Below the pieces are notes generated by a model. It searched no databases. It had not been told where the DNA came from and was given only the letters and a program-made list of their open reading frames with translations. The translations under genes and the position numbers were made by a program. Positions 23,238-31,092 of a DNA stretch of 64,000 bases are shown here, piece after piece. Source of the stretch: Pediococcus acidilactici (GTDB taxonomy: Bacteria > Bacillota > Bacilli > Lactobacillales > Lactobacillaceae); contig CP103908.1 of assembly GCA_024970065.1 (NCBI GenBank), forward strand, positions 1,364,001 to 1,428,000. The letters run 5' to 3'. The first letter of the stretch is position 1, and each line of letters opens with the position of its first letter.

Positions 23238-23285
23238 AAAAAGAGTAGGAAGAGTAACCGCACGGTCACTCTTCCTACTCTTTTT
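23238..23285. terminator. bidirectional terminator between gatD and manA
   Basis: A perfect 18-base stem (23238-23255 with 23268-23285) and 12-base loop, with A and T runs on the two sides, serves both the plus-strand gatD and the minus-strand manA. Confidence 0.93.
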
Positions 23286-23310
23286 ATTTATAGTTCAATA
23301 CCTATTTTTA

Positions 23311-24279
23311 CTATTCTTCGCCAGGCTCGCTAACGATTAATTCTAGACTACCTTGATAACGCCACTGTTTAACTGGGTTCGGTAAAATGAAGTGTTGGCC
23401 CTTCTTGATTGGATAGTCTTGGCCATCCACCGTAAGCGTGCCTTCGCCTTCTAATACCGAAACTAAGGTGTACAAACCTTCCCGATTAAATTCTGCACTA
23501 CCATCATGCAATTCGACCCGTTTAACCGAGAAATACTTCGATACTGGCGGTTGCACAAAGGTGGTTACTTGGGCATCCCCAACTTGTTCATTGGTAATGT
23601 TTAATTGGGGATCGTGATGAGGTACGTTTGTAACGTCAATAGACTGTTGCAAGTGTAGTTCCCGCTTCTTGCCAGTCGTCTTATCTACCCGATCAAAGTC
23701 GTACAACCGGTAAGTGGTGTCGCTGCTTTGTTGGGTTTCTAATACCATGATGCCCTTGCCCAACGCGTGAATGGTACCACTAGGCACGTAGTAAAATTCG
23801 CCCGCTTTAACCGGAACTTTGCGGAATAATTTGTCCCATTTGCCATGGTTTATCCAATCAGCGAGTTCTTCGCGAGTCTGCGCATTATGGCCGTAGTATA
23901 ATTCAGCACCTGGTTCAGCTGAAATAATGTACCAGCATTCGGTCTTGCCCAACTCGTGTTCGTGTTCGGCAGCGTAAGCATCGTCAGGATGGACCTGCAC
24001 GGACAAGTCTTGGTTAGCATCTAAAATTTTAGTCAATAAAGGAAAAACATCGCCCTTGGCATTGCCAAACTGTTCGCGATGTTGGTCCCACAATTGGTCA
24101 AGGGTCATCCCCTTAAATTCACCGTTCGCAATTGCGGCGGGTCCGTGTGGATGAGCGGAAATTGCCCAGCATTCACCAGTGTGGTCACTAGGAATATCGT
24201 ACCCAAACTTAGTCTTTAGATGATCGCCACCCCAAATTTTCTCGTGGAAAACCGGATTTAAAAATAATGGTTCGCTCAT
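23311..24279 (-). CDS. manA: ManA, mannose-6-phosphate isomerase, class I
   Basis: Interconverts mannose 6-phosphate and fructose 6-phosphate. The 322-residue cupin enzyme shows FHEKIWGGDHLKTKFGY (11-27), the zinc-binding QVHPDD segment, GKTECWYI and YVPSGTIHALGKG. Length is that of the short Bacillus/Lactobacillus type. It stands alone with its own promoter. Confidence 0.95.
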   Translation of the reverse strand: MSEPLFLNPVFHEKIWGGDHLKTKFGYDIPSDHTGECWAISAHPHGPAAIANGEFKGMTLDQLWDQHREQFGNAKGDVFPLLTKILDANQDLSVQVHPDDAYAAEHEHELGKTECWYIISAEPGAELYYGHNAQTREELADWINHGKWDKLFRKVPVKAGEFYYVPSGTIHALGKGIMVLETQQSSDTTYRLYDFDRVDKTTGKKRELHLQQSIDVTNVPHHDPQLNITNEQVGDAQVTTFVQPPVSKYFSVKRVELHDGSAEFNREGLYTLVSVLEGEGTLTVDGQDYPIKKGQHFILPNPVKQWRYQGSLELIVSEPGEE

Positions 24280-24313
24280 AGTTTATAAAACCCCTTTCAT
24301 TCACTCAATAATA

Positions 24314-24342
24314 AGAATACCATAACCCCATTTTATCTTTAA
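24314..24342 (-). promoter_or_regulatory. promoter of manA
   Basis: Minus-strand extended -10 TGGTATTCT (TATTCT at 24314-24319) with a weak -35 TTAAAG (24337-24342) and 17-base spacer. It lies in the gap between the serine hydrolase gene and manA. Confidence 0.5.
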
Positions 24343-24346
24343 GCCT

Positions 24347-25351
24347 TTACTTTAATTTATCTTCTGCAGCAAAAGTTTGGTAAATTTGTTGCCGATAATC
24401 CAGGAACTCTAAGTTAGGTTCTGGGTAAAGCCGGTTGGACAACAACACTAACGCATTTTGGGTCATCCGGTCCCATAAGATAAACGTCCCGGTAAACCCG
24501 CTATGTCGCAACACCACTTGGTCAGCATTGCGGCAAACAAACGCCCAGCCCCACGAGCGTTGCAACGTCGGGTTAGCAGTTTGATTATTTAAAAAATCCT
24601 GCTGCTGGTCAGGACCGAATAGTTCATTTTGGGGGGCAAGCATTTTTTTGGTGAATTTAACCACGTCAGCTTTGGTCGCAAACAACCCTGCCGAGGCAGC
24701 ATGAGCCCCTAGGGAGGCGGCTTTAGGATCATGAACTCGTCCACGTAATAAGACACCATCCCGAATTCCCGTTGGCACCGTTTGAAGTGGATCAGGGGCA
24801 AACGTACTCTGGGTTAACTGCCACGGCGCTAAGACTAGCTGTTGAATTGCCTTTTGGACGGGTAGCTGGGTTACCTTTTCCGCAATGAATCCCAGCAACA
24901 GGTAGTTATAATCGTTATATTCGATTTCCTGGTTAAACTTTGATCCAAAACTAATCTGCGCGTAAATGGCGTCCCGCAGTTGGCTGGCAGTTAGATCGTC
25001 ACGGTGGTCAATCCATGCAGTAACTCCTGATGTGTGGGTCAATAAGTGGCGGATGGTAACCCGAGGGTCCGTAATTTCTGGCAAGTAGGTGCTTACCGAT
25101 TCATCAATTTCCAGTCGCTTTTCCGATGCTAACCGTAGAATCAACGGCACCGTCCCCATCACCTTGGTCAACGAAGCTAAATCAAAATAGCGTCCTTCAA
25201 CCAGCCGGGGCGCGTCTGGCATCCCGGCCTCGGCACCTTGAGTTACCGCGTGTTCAATTTTTCCATGCCGAATTAACGTATAGTCTACGCCAGGAATAAC
25301 TTGTCGCTCAAGCATTTCCGCAATCAACGCCCGTGTTTTTTCAAAACTCAT
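24347..25351 (-). CDS. serine hydrolase, class C beta-lactamase/penicillin-binding-protein fold
   Basis: A 334-residue protein of the beta-lactamase (Pfam Beta-lactamase, AmpC-like) superfamily. The catalytic SxxK is SLTK (60-63), a YxN-like motif occurs in EYNDYN, and HSG replaces the KTG triad. No signal peptide is visible, so it is probably cytoplasmic, like EstB-type esterases. The ATG at 25349-25351 is chosen over a TTG seven codons earlier. The substrate is unknown; an esterase or D-peptidase is more likely than a true beta-lactamase. Confidence 0.8.
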   Translation of the reverse strand: MSFEKTRALIAEMLERQVIPGVDYTLIRHGKIEHAVTQGAEAGMPDAPRLVEGRYFDLASLTKVMGTVPLILRLASEKRLEIDESVSTYLPEITDPRVTIRHLLTHTSGVTAWIDHRDDLTASQLRDAIYAQISFGSKFNQEIEYNDYNYLLLGFIAEKVTQLPVQKAIQQLVLAPWQLTQSTFAPDPLQTVPTGIRDGVLLRGRVHDPKAASLGAHAASAGLFATKADVVKFTKKMLAPQNELFGPDQQQDFLNNQTANPTLQRSWGWAFVCRNADQVVLRHSGFTGTFILWDRMTQNALVLLSNRLYPEPNLEFLDYRQQIYQTFAAEDKLK

Positions 25352-25424
25352 TTTATCCCCGTCCCTTTCCAAACTAAATTTCCCCTTGAATTATATCCTA
25401 CTTTCTACAAGAAAAACGCCGGAG

Positions 25425-25475
25425 AAAATAAAAAGGCACTTCAAGAATCTAAAAAATTCTTGAAATGCCTTTATA
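25425..25475 (-). terminator. terminator of the ABC exporter operon
   Basis: A stem pairing 25432-25448 with 25456-25472 (CTTCAAGAAT / ATTCTTGAA core) is followed on the minus strand by TTTTTATTTT. It lies downstream of the exporter genes. A TTGACT...TATAAA pair with a long 19-base spacer (25470-25500) overlaps its upstream edge and could start the serine hydrolase transcript. Confidence 0.75.
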
Positions 25476-25521
25476 GTCGTTTTAAGTTAACGAAGTCAAA
25501 ACACATCCGAACACGAATCAT

Positions 25522-25547
25522 TTTGATTATGTCGTTTGATTATGTCG
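25522..25547. repeat. tandem 13-base duplication
   Basis: TTTGATTATGTCG occurs twice head to tail (25522-25534 and 25535-25547) in the gap after the exporter operon. It looks like a recent slippage duplication with no obvious role. Confidence 0.8.
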
Positions 25548-25579
25548 GCCGCGACCTAGTTTAATTTTATCTGGGCAAA

Positions 25580-27451
25580 TTAAATTACTTCACCGCTGGC
25601 AAACTGCGAGTTATATAAATCAGCATAGAAGCCGTTTTGCGCCATCAAATCGTCATGGTTACCGGTTTCTACAATCTGACCGTGGTTCATTACCACAATG
25701 TTTTGAGCATTCCGGATAGTTGAAAGGCGGTGCGCAACCACGAAACTAGTCCGGTTCTTCAACAACCGGTTCATTGCTTTTTGAATCAGCACTTCGGTTC
25801 GGGTATCTACCGAACTAGTTGCTTCGTCCAAAATTAAGATGTCGGGATCCGCCAAGAACGCGCGGGCAATCGTTAATAATTGCCGTTGTCCTTGCGAAAT
25901 GTTTGAAGCGGCTTCGTTTAAGATCGTGTCATAACCGTCTGGTAATTGGCGGATGAAGCCGTCCGCGTGGGCTGCTTTAGCTGCCGCATACATCTCTTCA
26001 TCAGTAGCCCCTTCCCGGCCATACTTGATATTTTCCCGAATGGTTCCGGTAAACAGCCAGGTGTCCTGCAATACCATGGCAATGTGTTTCCGTAACTCAC
26101 TGCGAGCCATATTGCGAGTATCTTCCCCGTCCAGATAAATGGTTCCGGAGTTGACGTCGTAAAAACGTTCTAACAGGTTAATGATGGTGGTTTTTCCAGC
26201 TCCGGTTGGTCCAACAATCGCAACCATTTCACCCGGTTCGACCCGTAAGTTAAAGTTACGAATCAACGGTTTGTCCGGCACGTAGCGGAAATCAACGTCA
26301 TCAATAATCACCTTAGCGTCCGTATCGACCTTAGCAACGTTTGTACGGGTGTCTTCCATTTCAGGTTGATCCAGTACTTCAAAGACCCGTTCTGCCGATG
26401 CCATGGTCATTTGCAAAGTATTGGCGATGTTAGCAACTTGGGTAATTGGTTGGGAAAATTGTTGTGTGTATTGGAGGAACGCTTGAACGTTACCTAATGA
26501 TAACCTTCCGTGAGCAACCTGAACGCCACCTAATACGGCAACCATCAAGTAACCCAAGTTCTTAACAAAGTTCATTAACGGCATGATCAGCCCACTGATA
26601 AATTGGGCTTTCCAAGCTGACCGATAATACTTAACGTTTTCTTTTTCAAAATCTTCAATCGCTTTTTGCTCATGGTTATAAGTTTTAATTACCGTGTGTC
26701 CAGCATAAGTTTCTTCAACCTGGTCGTTCATCAATCCTAGATGTTTTTGTTGCGATTTGAAATAACGCTGCGACTTAGGCGCCACAATCGTTACCACGAT
26801 CAAACTCAGTGGGACGGTTGCTACGGCTACTAGGGTCAATTTCCAACTAATCGTGAGCATCATGTATAGCACCCCGACGAATTGCAACGCACTTGTAACT
26901 AACTGGGTCAAACTTTGTTGCAACGTGGAACTGATGTTATCCATATCGTTAGTCATCCGACTCATGATGTCCCCATTTGAGTGGGTATCATAATATGAGA
27001 TCGGCAACTTTTGCATCTTATCTTTAAAATCGCTCCGTAATTGGGCAACTGCCTTCTGCGAAACCCGGGTCATCACTACTTGTTGAATAAAACTGAAGGC
27101 CGCGGAAAGTCCGTAAAGAATTCCTACCGTCACCAAAATTTGGAAGACCTTATCAAAGTTGACCGGAAAATGATGGACGGGCATCCCCATCTTCATTTTC
27201 ATGGCGCCCTTCATTACGCCCTTAAAAATTTCGGTAGTGGCCTCCCCTAAAACTTTTGGTGCCCGAATTTGCAATAGGGTGGATAGGGCTGCAAGGATCA
27301 ACACGATGATGAAGCCGAACATCCAAGGAGATAAATACTTTGCTAACCGAACCGCTGATTTCCAAAAGTTCTGCGGCTTTTCAATTACCCCACCGGGGCC
27401 GCCATGCCGTCCAGGACGGGGAGCGTTTACTGGTTTCGTTGGTTTAGCCAT
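25580..27451 (-). CDS. heterodimeric ABC multidrug exporter subunit (LmrD/BmrD-like)
   Basis: A 623-residue half transporter with an N-terminal Pro/Gly-rich extension, six membrane helices (about 35-350) and a C-terminal ATPase: Walker A VGPTGAGKT, signature ISQGQ, Walker B ILILDE. The signature is degenerate (ISQGQ instead of LSGGQ) while the Walker B glutamate is intact. This complements the partner subunit, as in LmrCD/BmrCD exporters with one catalytic and one degenerate ATP site. It overlaps the partner gene by 8 bases. Substrates are not predictable. Confidence 0.9.
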   Translation of the reverse strand: MAKPTKPVNAPRPGRHGGPGGVIEKPQNFWKSAVRLAKYLSPWMFGFIIVLILAALSTLLQIRAPKVLGEATTEIFKGVMKGAMKMKMGMPVHHFPVNFDKVFQILVTVGILYGLSAAFSFIQQVVMTRVSQKAVAQLRSDFKDKMQKLPISYYDTHSNGDIMSRMTNDMDNISSTLQQSLTQLVTSALQFVGVLYMMLTISWKLTLVAVATVPLSLIVVTIVAPKSQRYFKSQQKHLGLMNDQVEETYAGHTVIKTYNHEQKAIEDFEKENVKYYRSAWKAQFISGLIMPLMNFVKNLGYLMVAVLGGVQVAHGRLSLGNVQAFLQYTQQFSQPITQVANIANTLQMTMASAERVFEVLDQPEMEDTRTNVAKVDTDAKVIIDDVDFRYVPDKPLIRNFNLRVEPGEMVAIVGPTGAGKTTIINLLERFYDVNSGTIYLDGEDTRNMARSELRKHIAMVLQDTWLFTGTIRENIKYGREGATDEEMYAAAKAAHADGFIRQLPDGYDTILNEAASNISQGQRQLLTIARAFLADPDILILDEATSSVDTRTEVLIQKAMNRLLKNRTSFVVAHRLSTIRNAQNIVVMNHGQIVETGNHDDLMAQNGFYADLYNSQFASGEVI

Positions 27452-29183
27452 TTGCTTGGTCTCCTTTCTTAATTTGGGAATCGATAATTTCTTTATAAGT
27501 TTCGTTAGTAGCCTTCAATTCCGCATGGGTGCCTTGGCCAACAACTTTACCACCGTCTAGGACGAGGATTAAGTCGGCATCCGCAACCGTGGCAATCCGT
27601 TGGGCAACGATAATAACGATGCTCTTTTGAATTTCAGGGTCTTCACGTAACGCCTTGCGCAAGTTGGCGTCGGTCTTAAAGTCTAGTGCCGAAAACGAGT
27701 CGTCAAATACGTAAACTTGGGCTTTTTTAACCAACGTCCGGGCAATCGATAACCGTTGTTTTTGCCCACCAGAGAAATTATCCCCGTTTTGTTCTACGAA
27801 GGTGTCTAAGCCATCACCATCCCGACTAATAAATTCGGTTGCTTGAGCAACTTCTAAAGCGTGCCAAATTTCTTCGTCGGTTGCTTTAGGGTTTCCGTAA
27901 CGCATGTTTTCACGAATTGTGCCTTTGAAAAGTACGGCCTTTTGTTGTGCGAAAGCAATTTGATCGTGCAAATCATGCTGGCTGAGTTGGCGAATATCAA
28001 CCCCATCTAATTCAACCGCCCCATTCGTTACGTCAAACAAACGCGGTAATAAACTGATCAAGGTCGTCTTTCCTGAACCAGTACCTCCGATGATTGCCAC
28101 GGTATCGCCTGCTTTAGCTTGAAAATTAGCGTTGTCGATCGAAAGACGTTCTGCGCCAGGATAACGAAATTCTACGTTCTTATAAGCTAGCGTAGTTGCT
28201 GGTTGGACTGGTAAATCCGTTGTCTTCGCTTGGTCGTTTACGCTGTTTTGGGTTTCCAAAACTTCGTTGATTCGGGCTGCTGAAGCAGAAGCCCGTGGAA
28301 TCATTACAAAAACCATCGAAAGCATCATAAAACTCATTAAAATCTGGGTTGCGTAAGTCATGAACGCCACTAAGTTACCAACTTCCATGGTTCGATCAGC
28401 AATTAAGTGTGCCCCGTACCAAACGATTCCAATGTTTGTTCCGCTCATGATTAACGTCATGATTGGGAACATGAACGAAACGATGGTAAATACCTTAATT
28501 CCGGTACGCATGTAATCGTGGTTTGCATCGGCAAACCGGTCTTGTTCAAACTGATCTTGGTTGAACGCCCGGATTACCCGTACACCGGTTAAGCCTTCCC
28601 GGAAAACCAAGTTGATCCGGTCGATCTTTTTCTGTAACCCTTTGAAGAGCGGAACCGCGAAGTACATTACCAAGCCAACAAAAATTGCCAGCACCGGCAA
28701 AGCAACGAGGAAGACGCCCGTTAATTCCGATTGTTTCTGGTAAGCCATGAAGCCGGCGCCCACCAACATAATTGGCGACATCAGCATCATCCGTAAAATC
28801 ATTACCACTACGTTTTGAATTTGAATAACGTCGTTAGTGGTCCGGGTAATTAACGAAGCTTCCCCAAACCGTTCAAACTCATAGTTAGACATGAAGGAAA
28901 TCTTCTTAAATAACGAACTCCGTAATTTATTGCCGACTCTCTGGGCTTGGGTAGCGGCAAAATACACGTTTACCGCGGCCCCAATTAGCCCGATTAACGA
29001 AACGCCCAACATTTTAAATCCTGAGTTCCAAATGTAGTCGATATTGTTTTTTGCGACCCCGTTATTGATAATATCCGAGGTGATGTTTGGTAAAATTAAA
29101 TCGCCAACAATTTGAACGACTAAAAAGACGGTGCCGATTAGGACAGCCCCCCAACTTAACCGTTTCTTCAATATTTTCCACAT
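27444..29183 (-). CDS. heterodimeric ABC multidrug exporter subunit (LmrC/BmrC-like)
   Basis: A 579-residue half transporter: six membrane helices (about 12-310), then Walker A GGTGSGKT, signature FSGGQ and Walker B VYVFDD. Aspartate stands where the catalytic glutamate normally follows Walker B, marking the degenerate site typical of the LmrC-type partner. The gene lies 3 bases after a TetR regulator and overlaps the second subunit, forming a three-gene operon likely induced by a ligand of the regulator. Confidence 0.9.
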   Translation of the reverse strand: MWKILKKRLSWGAVLIGTVFLVVQIVGDLILPNITSDIINNGVAKNNIDYIWNSGFKMLGVSLIGLIGAAVNVYFAATQAQRVGNKLRSSLFKKISFMSNYEFERFGEASLITRTTNDVIQIQNVVVMILRMMLMSPIMLVGAGFMAYQKQSELTGVFLVALPVLAIFVGLVMYFAVPLFKGLQKKIDRINLVFREGLTGVRVIRAFNQDQFEQDRFADANHDYMRTGIKVFTIVSFMFPIMTLIMSGTNIGIVWYGAHLIADRTMEVGNLVAFMTYATQILMSFMMLSMVFVMIPRASASAARINEVLETQNSVNDQAKTTDLPVQPATTLAYKNVEFRYPGAERLSIDNANFQAKAGDTVAIIGGTGSGKTTLISLLPRLFDVTNGAVELDGVDIRQLSQHDLHDQIAFAQQKAVLFKGTIRENMRYGNPKATDEEIWHALEVAQATEFISRDGDGLDTFVEQNGDNFSGGQKQRLSIARTLVKKAQVYVFDDSFSALDFKTDANLRKALREDPEIQKSIVIIVAQRIATVADADLILVLDGGKVVGQGTHAELKATNETYKEIIDSQIKKGDQANG

Positions 29184-29186
29184 AAA

Positions 29187-29843
29187 CTACTTTTCCTCCG
29201 TTCTTCTTACGCCATATTCTAGCCAATCTAAGTTGTGTTCAATTTCCTTTTGCACCGTAGCCGGTTCTTCACCCGTTTCGTCGGCATGGATAAAGTAACT
29301 AGCAAATGCGTGAAAGAAAATCATCATGATCAACTGTTGGATCATGGCCTGGTCCTTTTGGCTGGTAACCTTTAATTGGTCCCAATCCACCACTTCACGT
29401 AACTGGGAACGTAATTCCCGCATCCGCTTGGAGTGGAAAACGTTAAACCCGGTTCCGGGATGGTGATTTTCCCGGGCGCGAATTGAAGCGTTAGCTCCTA
29501 AAAAGAAATTCCGGTAAAAATCGCGGTGCTCACCCGCAAGAATTTCTTTCAAAAAAACTCCCGCGTATTTTCGTACCGCGGCAAAAATGTCTCCATGATT
29601 CTGGCGGACTTCATCAATGAGTCTCGCTTGAATATCTTCCAAAATCAAACTAAAATAATAGCCATACAAATCAGCAATATCCTCAAAATATTGGTAAAAA
29701 CTCCCCCGAGGAATTTTAGCCTCTTTAATAATATTGTTGATGGAGCTTTCGTATAAAGGATGGTGACTAAATTCACGACGCGCTGCCGCAATAATTCGGC
29801 GCTGCTTTTCATCCTTTAAATTAAAGAAAGTTTGTTTTGGCAT
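29187..29843 (-). CDS. TetR/AcrR-family transcriptional regulator
   Basis: A 218-residue repressor with an N-terminal TetR helix-turn-helix (RRIIAAARREFSHHPLYESSINNIIKEAKIPRGSFYQYF spread over residues 13-52) and a helical ligand domain. The ATG at 29841-29843 has GGGGAGG 6 bases upstream. It is the first gene of the exporter operon, and a perfect palindrome lies just upstream beside the -10 element, so autoregulation and control of the ABC genes is likely. Confidence 0.9.
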   Translation of the reverse strand: MPKQTFFNLKDEKQRRIIAAARREFSHHPLYESSINNIIKEAKIPRGSFYQYFEDIADLYGYYFSLILEDIQARLIDEVRQNHGDIFAAVRKYAGVFLKEILAGEHRDFYRNFFLGANASIRARENHHPGTGFNVFHSKRMRELRSQLREVVDWDQLKVTSQKDQAMIQQLIMMIFFHAFASYFIHADETGEEPATVQKEIEHNLDWLEYGVRRTEEK

Positions 29844-29859
29844 GTCGCACCTCCCCAAA

Positions 29860-29874
29860 ATGACAACTTGTCAT
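29860..29874. promoter_or_regulatory. probable TetR operator
   Basis: ATGACAACTTGTCAT is a perfect 7-1-7 inverted repeat between the -10 element and the tetR start codon, at about +2 to +16 of the transcript. Position and symmetry fit the operator of the adjacent TetR regulator. Confidence 0.7.
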
Positions 29875-29882
29875 AAACAGCT

Positions 29883-29910
29883 ATTATACACTGGAATACG
29901 CGAATTGCAA
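29883..29910 (-). promoter_or_regulatory. promoter of the tetR-ABC exporter operon
   Basis: Minus-strand -35 TTGCAA (29905-29910), 16-base spacer and consensus -10 TATAAT (29883-29888). The -35 hexamer is self-complementary, so it could also serve the divergent gene at 29954, although the -10 in that direction is poor. Confidence 0.7.
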
Positions 29911-29953
29911 CAACTTTAAGCCAAAAAATAACCGTTACAGAAAGGAACTTATT

Positions 29954-30295
29954 ATGGCCACCAATTCTGATTCTTTGTACAATGTTTTATACCGGATCGA
30001 TAACAAGCCTGAAATGGCGCGGATCAATCCGCTAGGTTACCGAAACGTTTTAAACATGACTTTTCCAGATAGCACCCCCGTCGCTAATCCCGAGGTTTAT
30101 TTCCCCGATAATAGTTTGCTAGTGGACCGCTTTGCTGACGACTTTGTGGCTAAAAACGGAGCATTATTAGGGCGGTTCCTTGCTAAAACTGAAGCAGTTG
30201 ACCACGGACTTGATTCCGTTTGGGTCACCACTTCGCACATTGTTGACCAACACGAATACATGATTGAACTAACTTTTGAATCTTCACCAATGTAA
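29954..30295 (+). CDS. uncharacterised 113-residue protein
   Basis: I do not recognise this family. The product is soluble, has no signal peptide or membrane helix, and has an acidic composition with a central FPDSTPVANPEVYFPDNSLL region in part and a C-terminal strand YMIELTFES. AAAGGA lies 8 bases before the ATG. The stop is 13 bases before the greA-like gene, so the two are probably cotranscribed, divergent from the tetR operon. Confidence 0.7.
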   Translation: MATNSDSLYNVLYRIDNKPEMARINPLGYRNVLNMTFPDSTPVANPEVYFPDNSLLVDRFADDFVAKNGALLGRFLAKTEAVDHGLDSVWVTTSHIVDQHEYMIELTFESSPM

Positions 30296-30308
30296 AGGAC
30301 ATGAGCGT

Positions 30309-30773
30309 ATGCAACCCCAATTCGTACCGATGACTAAAACTGGCTATCAAAAAATTCAACAAGAGATCGCTGATCTAAAAAAGACCCGCCCCGGCTTGAT
30401 TAAGGCGTTAGCGGATGCCCGCGCACTGGGTGATTTATCTGAAAACGCGGAATATAGTGCAGCCAAACGGGATTTACGCCGGATGGAAGGCCGTCTGCGG
30501 TATCTGGAACGGCAGATCAACTATTCTAAAATTGTGGAAAACGAGGACCACTCTAAAATCGACCTCGGCAGCAACGTCACCCTCCGATTTTTGGACGACG
30601 ATTTCACCGTCACTTACGAAATCGTGGGAAAACACGAAGCCGACGTGGCCCAGCAAAAAGTTTCTTACCAATCACCCTTAGGTGCAGCGCTATTACACCA
30701 CCGCCTTCATGACGTGGTGACGGTCAACGCTCCTGATGAACAATATCAGGTAGAAATTTTAGCAATTAATTAG
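30309..30773 (+). CDS. greA: GreA/GreB-family transcription elongation factor
   Basis: Gre factors enter the RNA polymerase secondary channel and stimulate cleavage of backtracked RNA. The 154-residue product has the N-terminal coiled coil with the acidic tip DLSENAEYSAAK (about 41-52) and a C-terminal FKBP-like domain with SPLGAALLHHR. ATG at 30309 is chosen because AAAGGA lies 9 bases upstream; the longer frame overlaps the upstream gene. Lactobacilli often carry two GreA paralogs, so this could be the accessory one. Confidence 0.88.
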   Translation: MQPQFVPMTKTGYQKIQQEIADLKKTRPGLIKALADARALGDLSENAEYSAAKRDLRRMEGRLRYLERQINYSKIVENEDHSKIDLGSNVTLRFLDDDFTVTYEIVGKHEADVAQQKVSYQSPLGAALLHHRLHDVVTVNAPDEQYQVEILAIN

Positions 30774-30782
30774 CGCAGTTTA

Positions 30783-30811
30783 TTGACGAAATGCAAAATT
30801 TAGTGTAAATT
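30783..30811 (+). promoter_or_regulatory. promoter of the tRNA pair
   Basis: -35 TTGACG (30783-30788), 17-base spacer and -10 TAAATT (30806-30811), with the tRNA-Glu gene beginning 13 bases later. Confidence 0.55.
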
Positions 30812-30823
30812 AATATAGTAATT

Positions 30824-30896
30824 TGCCCGCTGGTCAAATTGGTTAAGACGTCGGCCTCTCAAGCCGGAGTTACGGGTTCGATCCCCGTGCGGGTGA
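30824..30896 (+). tRNA. tRNA-Glu (anticodon CTC)
   Basis: A complete cloverleaf can be drawn. The acceptor stem is 30824-30830 with 30889-30895, and the first two pairs are wobble pairs. The anticodon stem TCGGC/GCCGG encloses loop CTCTCAA with anticodon CTC at 30858-30860. The T arm is ACGGG TTCGATC CCCGT. No CCA is encoded. The D arm (TGGTCAAATTGGTTAAGAC) is of the tRNA-Glu type. CTC reads GAG only, so this is a secondary Glu isoacceptor. Confidence 0.85.
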
Positions 30897-30902
30897 TTTT
30901 AT

Positions 30903-30975
30903 TGGCCATTCGCCAAATTGGTAAGGCAGCGGACTCTGAATCCGTAATTTACTGGTTCGAACCCAGTATGGCCAA
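30903..30975 (+). tRNA. tRNA-Gln (anticodon CTG)
   Basis: A complete cloverleaf with a fully paired acceptor stem (30903-30909 with 30968-30974), anticodon stem GCGGA/TCCGT, loop CTCTGAA and anticodon CTG at 30936-30938, and T arm ACTGG TTCGAAC CCAGT. CCA is not encoded. Position 9 is C, which is unusual. CTG reads CAG only. It is cotranscribed with tRNA-Glu(CTC) six bases upstream and closed by a terminator. Confidence 0.88.
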
Positions 30976-30981
30976 TCATTT

Positions 30982-31025
30982 AAAAAGCTGTCATCCTCAA
31001 GATGCGAGGATGACAGCTTTTTTGT
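30982..31025 (+). terminator. terminator of the tRNA operon
   Basis: A perfect stem of about 17 bases (AAAAAGCTGTCATCCTC with its complement) and a 7-base loop, followed by a T run. Confidence 0.93.
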
Positions 31026-31033
31026 TTAACCAC

Positions 31034-31082
31034 AAAAAATCCGTTGGCATTCGGTTTACACCCTTAATACCAACGGGTTTTA
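31034..31082 (-). terminator. terminator after the class A beta-lactamase-like gene
   Basis: On the minus strand AAAACCCGTTGG pairs with CCAACGGATTTT with one mismatch and is followed by T residues, just after the stop at 31093. Confidence 0.7.
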
Positions 31083-31092
31083 TCTTCACTTT

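Noticed and set aside
24347..25351. Resistance beta-lactamase
   Set aside because: No signal peptide and the KTG motif is replaced by HSG; better seen as a cytoplasmic serine hydrolase of unknown substrate.
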